A DNA stretch of 64,000 nucleotides from Mesodorylaimus sp. YZB2_4 (GCA_030248295.1 JASANH010000523.1:806001-870000), one strand, 5' to 3'; counted from the first letter of the stretch, positions 11,471 through 23,759 are shown. Notes: generated by a model from the letters alone, not told the origin. Numbers and translations are program-made.

Positions 11471-14400
11471 ATGTTGTCGATCGAAGACGAACAAGCGATT
11501 GCTGCAGTGCAGTTGACAAGACTGAAAAATTGTCTGGAAAATCTGCGAACAGCAAAATCGAATGAAAAATCGACAATCGACCAAATCGAAAATTTTTGTC
11601 GGAGACAACGAGATTCTTGGAAGTGTGTGAATTCCGAAATCATCGATAATCTTCTGCTAAGCTGTATCAATCAGATGTTGGATCACAACGAAGACACTGC
11701 ACTCTCATCGACCGATGGCACGCTACTGAAGATGGTCTCGATCGTATCAATTTTATTCGATTGTTGTTCAATGGCAGCATTAGTTACGGGGTTGTCGTCC
11801 CGATGCTTCGCAATGCTGCTCAGTTTTCTTTCCGACATTTCGAAATCCGGCGACTGGCGATCGTCTGCCGCCGATCAGAGTGGTGCAGTCGCCGACAGCA
11901 CCTGCCGTTCTCGACCGTCAGACGAGCTCCGAAGCGATGCGTCCATGTGTGGTCAAATGATGGACATACTAGAGTGCCGATATGACATCTTGGAAATCTT
12001 TACAACTGATCTGTGCCCAAGATTGTCCCTCGATGGTCAGCTAAAGTCAATCTACGTGGAGTACACGACAGGGATTCTGACGCTGCTGCATCAAGCGGCT
12101 GTTGCGGGCAAGACGAAAATTGTGGCCAAGATATGCTCCCCGCTGTTCAAAGAAGTCGCGACTCGCTTTCCCGAAGAGGATATCGCGATGTTGGCGATAG
12201 AGATGCTCCGTATTTTACGCCATGGAGCCGAATCGGACGATACGCATTCAACGATGGAGACCAGATGTGTGGGAGTGCATTGTTTGGTCAGCGGAACCAA
12301 GGATTTGGTAAATCTGAGCAAGAAGAATCAATCCGATGCAGCTGCAATTGACGGTCACTCTGATCACGTAATTGAAAATCTGTCCACATTATTGGAAGGC
12401 GACAGCATCCTTGTCAAATCGGTACATGGATATTTGATTTCGGACAAGATGTTCGTACGCAAGTGCGGCAGGTCGATCGTGGCCTTGATTTTGGAGCATT
12501 TGCAAGAAAGGTGCAAATCTTTAAGCGCATTTTCAGATTTTATGAAATTGATGGAAGCCCTGGAACTAAAGCAGGTAGAGATTTCGTTTTCTGATAGGCG
12601 TCTATCTAGCATCTCTGATCGCCAGATCAATCCCTCCGGCGCGGAGGTATCGAGCGCGCTGGCTTGATATTTCAGGCAATTTTTCCATGCTGTTGGGGGA
12701 AAAGCGTGAGTAGAGTTTTGTCCCAAAGGATCTCTAGTGGATGTCTCCCACCTGGTTGCGGTTAGTCAGCAAGCATCGAAAGACTATCGTGTCTCGAAAG
12801 ACGAAGATCGAAAGACTATCTTTAACTGTTTGACTTTCTTCGTTTAGTTGCACGTGGTCAAGCCTGCATTTGGATTGCTGGACACTTTGATAAAGCACTG
12901 TCAGGAAACGATCAGCGATGGGGTATCGTGTACAATGACTCGATTCGATACGTCTTGGCTGCGACTTGCATTCTACAATTCATTGAACCACGTCAATGCG
13001 TACGTTGCGAAGTGGGCCGTAGGAAAGTATTTCGATGTGGACTCTCGGTCCTTGAAATTTGTTGCAGGCGATGCTGAGTGCGAGGTGAGATAACTGACAG
13101 AACTTGATTGCTCTTGAGGTGAGGCAGGAAGTGATCGATGTTTTTAGTTCCTTTTCGACGTTGTGCTACCCGTGCTTGATCGAAGTGACGCTTATTACCG
13201 TTTCTCCGAAGAGGCAAACTTGCATGGATTTCTGCGTAGTTTGGAGCGATTCTGTCGTGGAGTCATTGAGGCGTGGTCGCCAGGTATTCCAAAGTTTTAT
13301 CAGCCGTTTAGCCATGTAGCCTTAATTTTAATTTTCAGGTGTCTTTTGGCGGAAATGGCTGAGCATAATGAAAGGCTATCACCGGGCTCCAGTTGCTCTG
13401 TTCTATCTCAGCCACGTTTCAGCCATCATCAGCAATGATTCGAGTCATGCTGTCTTCGATGACACTGATTTGGATGCGTTCCGGTATTTGGACCTCTCAA
13501 TTTACAAGTTGGGTTTAAAATACTTTTAGTTTTAGCTCAATGTTCTGGGAATTCCGCCAGATACCGATACCTTTTATTCGAGCTGCCGTTCACGAAGCTA
13601 ATCTCAAATTATTTTTTAATTTGTGCCTCTGGAACAAAGCAACACTTCTGAAAGCGTGCTCACGCGTTGCATCTGTGGTTCATCCTCGATTAGTGCGGCC
13701 AGAAAGTGCATTACGGTTTACTCAAGAAAGTACGCTCTTCTGGTGCGGTTGGATTTTTCGCAAAAGATATTTGTCTGTTCTTTAGGCAACGATTTCTCGT
13801 GGACTGCGAAGGAATCGTTTCTGGAAGAGCTGTACTCTTTGGCGGGATCTGTCAGACAAGAGAATGAAGGCGGGGATGTTTCGTCGTGGACGATGGATGG
13901 ACTTCGTGCCTTGACTGGTGTCTTGAGTGCTCTGATCGATTCGAGGTATTCCTCGTTGATGGACAGTATAATTCGGCCTTTGGTACGGAACCTGCGACTG
14001 GTGCTGGACAATTTATCGGCAGGCTTCAGTGAGGTCGACTTCATGCAGTTGAGTACTCATCTGGTTTTGGTGACGACGTGGCTGGAACGAAGATTCGGTG
14101 AGTCGATCTTTGATACTTTTTGATTTTGCCAACCTTTTATTTCTTAGATGCATGGAAGATTGTTGAGAATGAAGCCCCGGCTGTAATTGGCAAAGTATTC
14201 GATGCCATTCGATGGAGGATATGTGATGGAGAGGTAGAAGTTTTTGCACGCTATTCGGCGTAGCATTTGTTTTCTTGAAGCAGGATTTGGATAGCAGCGA
14301 GATCAAGATTTACATCGATTTCCTCAACGCTCTCCTTGTGCCTTCCTCCTCTGTCCAGGTGGACCGAAGGTTCCTGATGGATCTGGAAGAGGCTTTCGGC

Positions 14401-17400
14401 AATTGCGAGGTAAGGTTGACTTTTCTGGATTATGATGGAAAGAGTAATCGGTTTGTTTAGGCTGGCAGCTTGCGTCGATACAACATTTTCAAAGTGTACT
14501 CGCAGTTGTTGGAGAAAACTTCGAATGAGCTGCTTCGTGAAAGTTCGATTTTGGATTTTGTGGTTCAGCAAATTTTGAATGACGATGATTGTTTGCAAAA
14601 TGATAGCAAAAGGTAATGCTGGGTCGAATGGGATGGGATAGTTTACTGGGTAGCTTTTTTCAGGTTCGAAGCATTGGAGTGGAATCGAATTGTGTCCGAG
14701 TATGCTGCTTCGAAATGGCAGAGCTTGTGTGAAGTTCTGAAGGCGACACCGAATGCTCGTATCCAGTTGAATTGGACCGTGTTGGCCGAACACGCCTTGA
14801 ACGCATTAGACGTTATTAGTGGCGCAGAGGAAGTCCATTGCGTCATGCGTTGTGCGGGCTTAATTTTAGGCGAGGTAAGACGAGCATCCTTTTTTGGTGT
14901 GGCATGTTCGCTGAGAATATTGGAATTTTTAGGTGTCGTCAGAAGAACACGATCTGATATCAGAATTCATGAAGAAGATGCTACAGATTTGTTATGAACA
15001 ACGCAAATGCGATCAATTTGTGCCCACAGTTCGACATTGCTGCGCGGCCATAATTCAACCTGCATTGATTTTTAATAGCCATAAAACGGTTTTGGAAGAA
15101 TTGGAGAACGTAAGTTTTCTGGACCTGAAATATCAGTACTTGAACGGCTGTCAATGTTTGTAATTTAGGTTGTTCACAGTCTAATGTCGGAGACGGAGAA
15201 TCCATCTTTGTCTTGCTGCGTTTCTGAAGCTTTGGATCAAGCAGTGCGAGCATGGAAATTAGAGACTGTTTTATCTGATAAGCTGACCGAAGGCGAAAAA
15301 TTCATGTTGAAAACTGTGGTTGAATTATGCTGTTTTGGAAATTTACTTCGGAAGGATCAACGGTAAGTGAAAGACGTGGATTCGATTAAGTTCGTTTGGC
15401 CACTTGGGTGTTTTGCAGGATGGTATACGACGCGTGCGAAATGATCAAGGATCTGGGGCCAGAGATGTACACGTGTGTACAATTGACTCAAAGGTGAGAC
15501 GCCGTCTATGGTGCTGCTTCTTTTTCTGTATTTTGTCCTTTCCAGTGATAATCTGGCTAGTCAGAGAACTCGCTTATTCGCCTTCCATTCGTTGTTATCC
15601 ATATTTGAGATATCGAAAGGCAGAACGGCGATTTTCGTCGAGTATTTGGTCGACTTGGCGTGTGCGAAGCTAGTGGAGCTAACTTGTGGAGCGACCAAGT
15701 ATGTTTATTTTGCCCTCTAGGTTTAGGCCTCTGTCGCACGTTCAAAATATTTGGCGCTACCGAACTCGAGGAGCTCCAGTTCCAAGTGTCCTCGGGGAGA
15801 TGGGTGACTGCAGGGTGACGGTGATTTCAGGAATGGTTACTTTGCAAATTCACAATGCCACCGGGTCCGAACGAGAGCAGTGCAGCTTCTGTTGTTGGTC
15901 GAGCCGTTCATTGGCGATGCAGCCATTGCCATACGATTGCAGCAGTTTACTCTGCGATACCTGGTGGAGCAAAACCAACAGCCTTCGGTCAGGTTGTTGC
16001 TAGAATGGCTGATGACACGTTTGAATATACGATTCGCTGCTGATGGACTTTTGGATAAGTGGTGGAAAGCAGAAGCCTATGTAAGTGCCCATCTAGTTTT
16101 CTGTGAGTGCATTGACAGCTGTATCATTTCAGATGGTCGAAAAGCGGGCAGGCACTCTCTGCACGTGGATGGAAGTACTGATGCACACGGGCTTGTGCCT
16201 GGCGAGAGATCAGAGACGGAGACACGCTTTGGAGTGCGCGAAGCGATGGCTGCCTTGGTGCACTGCTCAGAACTTTACTCTGCGCTGCTGTGCCCAAACG
16301 TGCCTGAGGAGATTATGGATGGAGGAACAAGTGAGCGACGAGCTTTTGGATTGGGATAGGTGGAAGTTGTTGGACGAGTTCTTAACACCGACTATTTATT
16401 TTGATAAGGAGCAGAAGTAAGAGAGTGATTAGTAGCTTTGGTTTCGTTCACTGGGTTCTTTTTCGTAGGAACAATACGAAAAATGTTGAAAAGGCATCGC
16501 GGGATTTCTATTTTTCAGTTTTTAACGCTGAACGGGATTACACTTTGCAAGTAAGATGTGTGTCCAGTGTTTGTCCCGCGCAGGATCTATGTGTTGTTTA
16601 GACCATATTCCATACATTTCCACGTCTCTGCTTCCTTCCCGTCGACGAACTGCTCCCGGTGGAACTTTGGAAAGCTTTCGATCCAAGTGCCAATGCCCTG
16701 CATCACATTCACATTGAAAATCCTTCCGATGATTTGGCGAAAGGCAGTGTATTCGTTTGGAGAGGTAGGAATTCTCGGTTGGGGCACGGTGGGCTGGCAA
16801 ATCGATTTGTTGCAGATCGAGCGCAAGAAGTGTTGGCCGAAGAAATCAATCACATGAATTCATACGAATCATTGCAAACGAAAACCAATTTGTTCTCTGG
16901 CGATGACATGATCAGTGAGGAATTTTTGGACAATTACCAGCGATCGGAAGCTTCGACTAAAAGAGATGGTGGGCTTATCGTTGTGGCGACATTGGTTGAT
17001 CGGCCGACAAATTTGGGAGGTAAGTCGGGTGCCAGCAGTCAGCCGAGGCACGTATTGGTGTTTTAGGTCTCTGCCGCACGTGCGAGATATTTGGCGCTAC
17101 CGAATACGCTGTGTCCACTTACCGTGTGGCTGAGGATTTCCAGTTCCAAGTGTTGAGTGTATCCTCGGAGAGATGGGTGAAAATGATCGAGGCGAGTCGT
17201 TTAAAAATGGTTCTGCCCTAAATATGTAACTAGGTCGTGCCATGTTTTAGGTCAAAATGGCCGACCTTATGACCTATTTGAAGCAGAAGCAAGCTGATGG
17301 TTTTACGGTTGTGGCGGTGGAACAAACGACAACGAGTCGCAAGCTGACTGAATACGTGTTTCCAGCAAAAACGCTATTGTTACTCGGGTAAGTCGAGTTG

Positions 17401-17592
17401 GAACTTTTAGTTATTTTGCTTAAACAGACGACTTTCAGAAACGAAAAAGAAGGCATTCCGGTCGATCTGCTGCAGTGCGTCGACGTGTGCGTGGAGATTC
17501 CTCAAATTGGTCACACTAGATCGTTGAATGTTCACGTGGCTGGTGCCTTGCTAATCTGGGAGTACACGAAGCAACGGCGATTCACCAAGTGA
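11471..17592 (+). CDS. TARBP1: TARBP1-type tRNA (guanosine-18-2'-O)-methyltransferase
   Basis: A long gene of many exons. Phase-checked early ones are 11471-12574, 12848-13084 and 13148-13283; the last coding exon ends at 17592. The N-terminal two thirds is Leu-rich helical sequence, as in the HEAT-like region of TARBP1/Trm3. The C-terminus is a clear SpoU (SPOUT) methyltransferase domain: [18 protein letters not shown], then [23 protein letters not shown] and [19 protein letters not shown]. These are the knotted SAM-binding motifs that in the family methylate G18 of tRNA D-loops. ATG at 11471 gives [15 protein letters not shown]. An intron (about 15699-15832) contains a degenerate copy of the SpoU exon. 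The gene is convergent with mL64, only about 100 bp apart. Confidence 0.9.
15727..15805 (+). pseudogene. Degenerate copy of the TARBP1 SpoU exon inside an upstream TARBP1 intron
   Basis: About 79 nt resemble the genuine exon start at 17067-17179, including the TTTAG acceptor. They share ATATTTGGCGCTACCGAA and CCAGTTCCAAGTGT, then AGATGGGTG. In the parental frame it reads [19 protein letters not shown] and so on, remaining open until a TGA shortly after. The copy lacks about a third of the parental segment, mostly its middle. It lies within an intron whose flanking exons join in frame without it, so it is not needed for the protein. Confidence 0.75.
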
Positions 17593-17693
17593 GAGGCGCC
17601 GTTGTTGTGATGTTGGCATTCAATAAAGGATAAGCAATTAGAGAAATCACAAAGACTAAATCGACACATCGTTCATAGGGAGACCAAAGGCAA

Positions 17694-18830
17694 TCACACG
17701 GCCTTTGCCTTCGGTTGGGCTTCTTCTGTCTTTGATGACTGCAATTGGAGTTTCTCTCGTTGTTTGAGCAGTTTCGTTTCCTCTTCGATTTGTCGCAGTG
17801 CATCCAATTCCTTTTGCTTCTTCTGTTCTTTCTTTCGAGCCTGAAACGGGATGAATGGCACTGCTCGCTTTTAAGCAATATTGGAACAAGACCGTTCAAC
17901 CATTGCCCGGATTTAGGGAAAGTAAGATCAAGAAAGTAGGTCTTGTCCAAGTTACGAAAAGTTTTTACTTGTTTCTCTTCCAACTCCTTCTTTGCCATCA
18001 TTGCTGCGAATCGTGGATCCGTGACATCGATTGCGAAACCAAAATAGCTCTGTAAAGATCATTTGTTAAAGAAAGCAGTATGATATTATAACTGTTCTTA
18101 CTTGGATTTCTTTAATTTTGTCATCTTTTATTCGATTTTCGTCGTCAATAGCTTTTTGTTTTTCCATGAGCCGGTTTCGATAAGCCTGCAGCACCTTCGG
18201 GTACTCCTTGACATTCTTCTCCACTTCCGCGTATCGAGCCGTCATCTGTTTCTCTCGTTCCGCCCTTGACTGATTCATTTCTTGAATTGTATCCGATAAT
18301 CTTGGATGCAATTCCTCGTCTTCTTGACGAATTTCCTGCAGCTCTTCGCGCGTTGGCCAGAAGACGCCTGGATCAACACCGCTGGAGCGACCGTACGTGG
18401 CATAGCGTTCCTTCAGCGCCCACCGCTCCTTCTGCCATTTGAACCTTAAATGCCAGGTCTGAACAGCGGTGATCGATCAGATGGCATGGAACTCACGTAT
18501 CGATTGGGGGTGCTTCTCCGTTGGCTATTGATCGATGCCAAGGTCTCATTCGAGAAATATCGCGCAGTTCCAAGTGTGGGTCGTCATCTACTGTTTCGCT
18601 GTCTGCCCCGGATGTTGTTTGCTGCTCTTGTACACTTCCTGTTGACGTAGATGCCTTGCTCAGGTTCTATAAGTAAAACAAACAGACCTGCTTACTGCAT
18701 CTTATTTAGAATGGAACCGTTGCCAGGCGGACAGTACAAGCCAATGTGAGCAAAAGGCACTGCTTACTTGACGTAGAAGAAACGATAAACGATGCTGAAT
18801 CGAGCCACAAAGAATTTTTTGTTGAAGCAT
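17694..18830 (-). CDS. GADD45GIP1: Mitochondrial large-subunit ribosomal protein mL64 (CRIF1 / GADD45GIP1)
   Basis: Five exons (18768-18830, 18497-18666, 18102-18444, 17969-18049, 17694-17840) sum to 268 codons (267 aa) with all phases compatible. Exon 1 encodes MLQQKILCGSIQHRLSFLLR, an amphipathic Arg-containing presequence suited to mitochondrial import. The core has the family's YGRSSGVDPGVFWPTREEL, then a long charged coiled coil with EREKQMTARYAEVEKN, and FAIDVTDPRFAAMM before a Lys/Glu-rich C-terminal helix. The vertebrate protein sits near the mitoribosome exit tunnel and helps insert nascent chains. The gene is tail-to-tail with TARBP1. Confidence 0.85.
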
Positions 18831-19842
18831 TCTTCGAACTTAATCGCTGACTCTAATACGCTACAGATCGATTACCTTTACTCCCTAAATCTCCAAGGGG
18901 GTATGTTTCACCACTCAAAAAAAAGATTTCTCCACCAAATTAAATACGTACTGTACTTTCACCAAAACCAAAAGATACGGCTGCGCACACTATTTGTTCG
19001 CCGTGATGCTCAGGTTGCAGTGTTCTTACATCACTTTACGTGCGATATATGCGAGCGTCAAACCCGTGACAGAACTCTGCAACAGTTTCGAGAAATAGGT
19101 GAAAGTGTTAGCATATTTTAGAATACTGCAACTCTTTGCAGCGCGAATTATTCGTTTTCGCCTGTTTTTTTGCCTCGCGATTAAACTGTCCGCTGTGCTG
19201 TGCCTGAGTGGGCAGAACTTCTCTCTTGATGAATGATTTATCTGACCACACCGATCTGATGATCTGATCTTTCGCGATGTAGTCGAAGCTTTAGATGGCA
19301 TAGGAAGCGGTAAGAGAGAGAAAGATTTGCATCACAATTTAGTTGATAATTGTACTTATGGAATATGGACGGCATGGCATAATGTCTAAGGTTCAGTTTT
19401 GCGCAAAGTATGCCCAACAACACTAAATAATTCGGAATTATTGCAATCACCTTTAGCGTTGCGTTGCCACAAGCCGATTGTGATAAAAAAATTTGCGCAG
19501 TATCACTGAAAATGTTTTTTTCTTATCAAAAAGAAAATGATGGTGTGATGTCGCGACGCGTCAAATTGCGATATGATTAGGCAGATTTCGTTCGTGAGGC
19601 TCTGATGGCAGGATTTGACAGAATTTCGGTTATTTTTAGGTTTCATTGGCAGGTTTTCGATTTTAGCATCTGCCTATGTAGCTATAATCACACCAATCGA
19701 TCAAACGAGTTAGGCATTACACAGAAGAAACTGAAAGGAGACTGTAGCTACGTTTGATCTGTTTATTTGCTACATCAACATTCTCTCGACTGATGGAAAA
19801 GCGTTTTTTTCTTGCTGATTTTCTGTTTTTGCCAACAGTTGG
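18831..19842. other. Intergenic, AT-rich, no gene seen
   Basis: Low-complexity and AT-rich sequence upstream of mL64, presumably including its promoter. Reading frames are short and lack linked splice sites. Confidence 0.4.
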
Positions 19843-20142
19843 CAGGGTTCCCACGGGAGCCTGAAAGCCTTAAAAAAGTCTGATTTTCAGTCCTCAGCCT
19901 GAAAAGCCTGAAAAAAGCCTGAAATTCTAGATTCTCCGCCCAAAAAACCAAAGAAACCTTAATTTACGTGCGCTATCGCGACCAGCGTCGTACTTTCTAG
20001 TCCGAATTTTGAACTTAAAAGGTACAGTCATACGTCGGTACGTCAAATATTTATCATCCTTACCAAAATTTTTGAATTTTTGGCTTATAAGAAGCCGTAG
20101 AAAAGCCTTAATTTCGATTTTTAAAAGTCCGTGGGAACCCTG
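19843..20142. mobile_element. Short hAT-like MITE
   Basis: A 300-bp interval bounded by CAGGGTTCCCACGG at the left and its reverse complement CCGTGGGAACCCTG at the right. The flanking octamers (ACAGTTGG and ATGGTCAG) match at 4 of 8 positions with all mismatches being transitions, so a decayed target-site duplication is possible but unproven. The interior repeats the short motif CCTGAAAAGCCTGAAAAAAG and has no coding capacity. Confidence 0.6.
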
Positions 20143-20510
20143 ATGGTCAGAAATGATGGCCGATTTCAGTTACGAAATATTGGCGAGTTTTAAAAATGGA
20201 CCAGCCAATTAAAAACGACGAAGAGCACCAGTTATCGGCGAAACGGGGGGGGGGGGCGGAAAAATTTTGTTAAAAGATACCAAAGTTAAAAGCAAGGACC
20301 TAACGATGAATATAAATAAAAAAAGGTATGCTATTGTAAGATAATTTTTTTGTTTGCACGAATAGTTGCATACACGTGTTCACATCGCTGCATTCTGCTG
20401 AAAAGATTATGCCCCCACAAATCTGAAAAGACCAACGTTTTGCTAAAATCCGCCCGTAAAATGGGGTCTTATTTTGGTATTTTCTTGGCAATTGTCCCAT
20501 ATCTGCTAAT
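20143..20510. other. Intergenic with a poly-G tract
   Basis: Contains a run of G near 20246-20257. It may hold the unresolved first exon of the next gene, including an ATG at 20461 that is in another frame. Confidence 0.3.
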
Positions 20511-21269
20511 TTGTTCTTACTTGCACTTGTGGGACTTCTGGTCATTTGTCGGAATCATGACACGAAAGATGGCGTGGAAGTGTATTTCCGGTGCAATAAG
20601 TCAGATCTGCCGGCAACTGTCCTGCTGCAATATACTTTTTGCATCATGCAGATCGAGAATCGGATAGCTTATTTCGAACGATGCGGGGCACGATCACGGG
20701 GGTAGAAATAGACTGAAGGCATACTGGCCGATATCCGCCGAGCTATCGAGCAAGTTATTGAAGAAGGTATGATAATTCATTTAATTTTTTGCAACCCATT
20801 CGGGAGATGTAATTTGAGGTAGTCTATGTACACTACCTGGTCAGACAACAGCTTGAGTCAAATACGTGCACGCGAATACGTCAAATACGTGCATCTCTGA
20901 AGCACGCGGACGTGTAAGCTAAAATACATACAGTATTACGCTGCACTGTAAGTTGAGTTTATCTTATTTTCTTTTCTTTTCCGTCGTTGTAGGGGTGAAG
21001 ACGCCAAAAGCCATTATGCTAGCCTTTTGAAAAAGAGCATTTCCCGAAATAGCAAAGTCGCAATGATCAAAATTTCCTTCAAAAAATGTCAAGGCGCACC
21101 ATATATGAGCGTTGGAGAATTCGAAGCTTGGTGCAATGAACGATCCTTGACACTCGCTGTCGATAATTTGGACGAGGCCTGTGTAATTGGATATGCGGCT
21201 GCTAGTAAAGCACTTGTGGATCTGGCGTCTTGCTTTGGCCCAAGCCCTTGCTTTGGACAATCGGAATGA
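20511..21269 (+). CDS. Putative secreted protein, unrecognised, 5' end unresolved
   Basis: Two exons fit: one ending at 20701 and one at 20993-21269, joined across a phase-2 GT/AG intron (SRG then GEDAKSHYASLL). The first shows a hydrophobic run (LFLLALVGLLVIC) followed by NHDTKDGVEVYFRCNKSDLP, resembling a signal peptide and mature start. No ATG is in this frame at the left edge, so the true start lies in an undetected upstream exon; 20511 is only the left limit of open frame. The mature part has several Cys and a basic stretch (LLKKSISRNSKVAMIKISFK). No family is recognised. Another probable secreted-protein gene follows 480 bp downstream. Confidence 0.4.
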
Positions 21270-21747
21270 GTTTAACGGTCATCAATGTACAAACGGCTTT
21301 CCTATAATAGCCTGTGCTCGCCAGCTTGCGCCTTTGCTCTTTCAGTCAGAAACCCTATTTTTATTTTCAGCTTTAGCCATTGCTCTACTAAATATCCAGA
21401 GCAACTGGTTTTGCCTGTACAGCACAGTAGGATCGCTTACTGTAGGAAAGATTCTATTTTTTCCTAAATCTCTCTCCCGATAGGTAAGCCCAATGTGTTC
21501 CATTAACGCGTCCTTCAAAAGCATCAGACAAAACGATTGTCTGCGTTTTATTGCTTATTTTATAGCTAAGAAAATACTCCAGCTTGTCGTTCACAACATG
21601 GTTCGAAAAAGACGGACAAATTTTTCCAACAGCGACAGTTAGCCTCCGCCAGCCAAGCTGGTGCCCAAGCTCGGTCCATAAAGGAAGGCCACACTGAATG
21701 CTCCGCATTATTTTCTAGACCTTTCACCAAACACTTGAACCGTCGCC

Positions 21748-23759
21748 ATGTTTCGTGGTCTGTTGATCGTCTTGACCACTTGTCTCACTCGTTGCTCCAC
21801 AGCTACGACGCTGGCGGACATGTTCAACGCTTGCCGAACTCCATTTGCGGACATGAAGAATTGCATGGAACAGTTGTACTGGCCCACCGTGCACCAATTC
21901 TCCTCTGCCTCGGCAAATGTTTTTACATGTTATCGGCAGTAAGTGATAATTAACAGATTATCTTCGATAGTATCGCTGTGTTTATAGAAATGGCTGTGAA
22001 GAACCGCCTTACAGCCAAGCACAGAGTCAACAAAATGAATGTTCTGGATCTAGTTCCGAATACTCTCTCCTTGTAAACATACAGAAAATTGGAGAGGAGC
22101 ATTACTACAAATTTGTTCAAATGTTCCTGAATGCGAACGTTAGCACTGACACATTATTTCCAATAATAGAAGCCTTCGCGATAGCAAACCAAGATGATAT
22201 GACGCCTCACTTTATCGGCAGGTAGGACAAAACAAATAAGGGGCCATCCATAAAGGTCGGCCGCAGCCTAGGAACAGGAGGAAGCAAAAAACGGTCAGCT
22301 GCGGTTGGGGGAGGGGGAGGGGTTGGCGGCCGATGGTCGACCGCTACAAGATTTAAAATTTGTTGTGGCAAAATCACCTATTTATCTTCACCAGGATTGC
22401 GCGCTAAAGCCTTCAAACCCTTTTGACTTGTCTTCTCTTTGGTTGTTGATTCTCGATAATGGAATTTCGGGTTCATCAGGACTTTTATTTCCAACTGGAA
22501 TGAAGGGGTAAAGTTGGGAGGCGGTGGCTGCTGTGAGATCTGGTCACCTCACGACCTCGCTTATCTAGCATTCGTTCGAAATAGGGATAAGGACTCGCTT
22601 AATCCAACCAGGATTGGGATTTTTGAAGAGCGCTTTTTTCTTCGCTGTAGATGACCTACACCCAACCCTGGGTAGCCAGCTGAGAACTCTATTTCCTTGA
22701 ATAATTTTTAGTACGGTATTTATCACTGCATTCAAAATCAGGCAAGGAAAGAAGCGGAGAAGCAGCCACCGATCACTCGTTACAAGCGAATTCCTTCCTT
22801 CCTCTTTATCAGTTCAATTATTCGCCGACTGTTCTTCAGATTCCCCTTCTGAAACACTCCCTCTCTCTCCCACTCCCCTTTCTCTTCTCAAAGATCTCCT
22901 CAACTTCAATCCCGACTGGGATAGGGGTCCTGAACGAACGCTAAGCTCACCAAATCATGAATGCTGGTCAGCTATACTGTGGGCAAAATCGGTTGGAAGC
23001 CGCGCAAAGCAGCTGAGGCGGCGCGCAGCCCAACACACAAAAATTTAAAAAAAGAAAGGGAAAAGTTGACTGAAAGTTCGTGGAGGCTTCTAGAAAATAA
23101 AAATCAGTTACTGGAATAAAAAAAGATTTTTCGAAAGAGGATGCACTTTGAAGCTCATAAGATGTATTTCACAAAACTATGTTAAAAGAGGGGATATGGC
23201 TGCAATGGTCGACCATTTTTGAAGGGTGGGGGGGGGGGGGTCAGCGAGAAGTGATCAGCATGCGGTCAGGCGGGAGTGGGGTAAAAAAGTCGAGATGTTT
23301 ACTGCCGACCTAATGGATGGCCCGTTAATAAACATAAATAATGAACAAGTATTCTTCGACATGCTGAAATATGTTTTTAGAAATGACAGAGCCTATGAGA
23401 CCTCTGTAAGCGTATACTGCAATACGACTGACAACCGGGAAGCCACAAGCAAGTGCATTCGGCAAGTGTACAAGAATACTACTGGCCTTTTCTACTCGCA
23501 CTGCTCGAGGACTGCTGAGTGTCTCAAGAAATTAGGTGGCTGCAAGGTTATCTACGACTGGTTCATGTCGTGGATATGCGGCTTTGAATACAGGATGGTT
23601 TTCGAAAACGGAGAGAAATTAATCGAGAAATATCCCGATTGTGCCCGGATGTCAAAGTCGGAGGCCCTAGGCGGAATGGGTTATCTCCAAGGCTGTGATG
23701 TGATGCGAAACAAACGATGCCAAAGCGCGGGCCTCTGGTGGGCGGAAAAATATGCTTGA
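21748..23759 (+). CDS. Secreted cysteine-rich protein, unrecognised
   Basis: Exons 21748-21938, 21988-22221 and 23381-23759 sum to exactly 268 codons (267 aa). The start context (CGCCATGTT) is good. Residues 1-20 (MFRGLLIVLTTCLTRCSTAT) look like a signal peptide. The mature chain has many Cys, including FNACRTPFADMKNC, CYRQNGCEE, VSVYCNTTDNREATSKC, YSHCSRTAECLKKLGGC and GYLQGCDVMRNKRC, plus N-glycosylation sequons (NTT, NVS). The spacing suggests a disulphide-stabilised helical extracellular domain, perhaps akin to the nematode-type secreted Cys-rich families, but I cannot assign one. Intron 2 (22222-23380) is inflated by nested transposons. Confidence 0.7.
22241..23323. mobile_element. TIR element in intron of the secreted-protein gene
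   Basis: The left end reads GGGCCATCCATAAAGGTCGG. The right end, reverse-complemented, reads GGGCCATCCATTAGGTCGGC. These nearly identical inverted termini are 1083 bp apart. G-rich tracts lie just inside both ends (near 22305-22320 and 23225-23240). No transposase frame is present and no clear target-site duplication is seen. A second, unrelated MITE is nested inside at 22566-22943. Confidence 0.65.
22566..22943 (+). mobile_element. MITE copy 1, nested in the preceding element
   Basis: A 378-bp element with termini TAGCATTCGTTC and (complemented) TAGCGTTCGTTC. It is homologous, in opposite orientation, to 33417-33782; shared internal blocks include GTAGATGACCTACA, the GGCAAGGAAAGAAGCGGAGA region and a CCTTCCTTCCTCT tract. 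Flanking octamers CGCTTATC and AGCTCACC match at 5 of 8, compatible with an old 8-bp duplication. Strand is arbitrary, set opposite to copy 2. Confidence 0.7.

Noticed and set aside
13495..13540. A 28-nt intron in TARBP1
   Set aside because: The upstream GTATTT donor gives a ~55-nt intron that joins in frame, so an ultrashort intron is unnecessary.
17656..17720. Extension of mL64 to a stop at 17656
   Set aside because: That frame is shifted relative to the upstream exons; the phase-consistent frame stops at 17694-17696.
20461..20667. Hydrophobic ORF beginning MGSYFGIFLAIVPYLL
   Set aside because: It overlaps, in another frame, the exon that joins in phase to 20993-21269 and has no downstream partner of its own.
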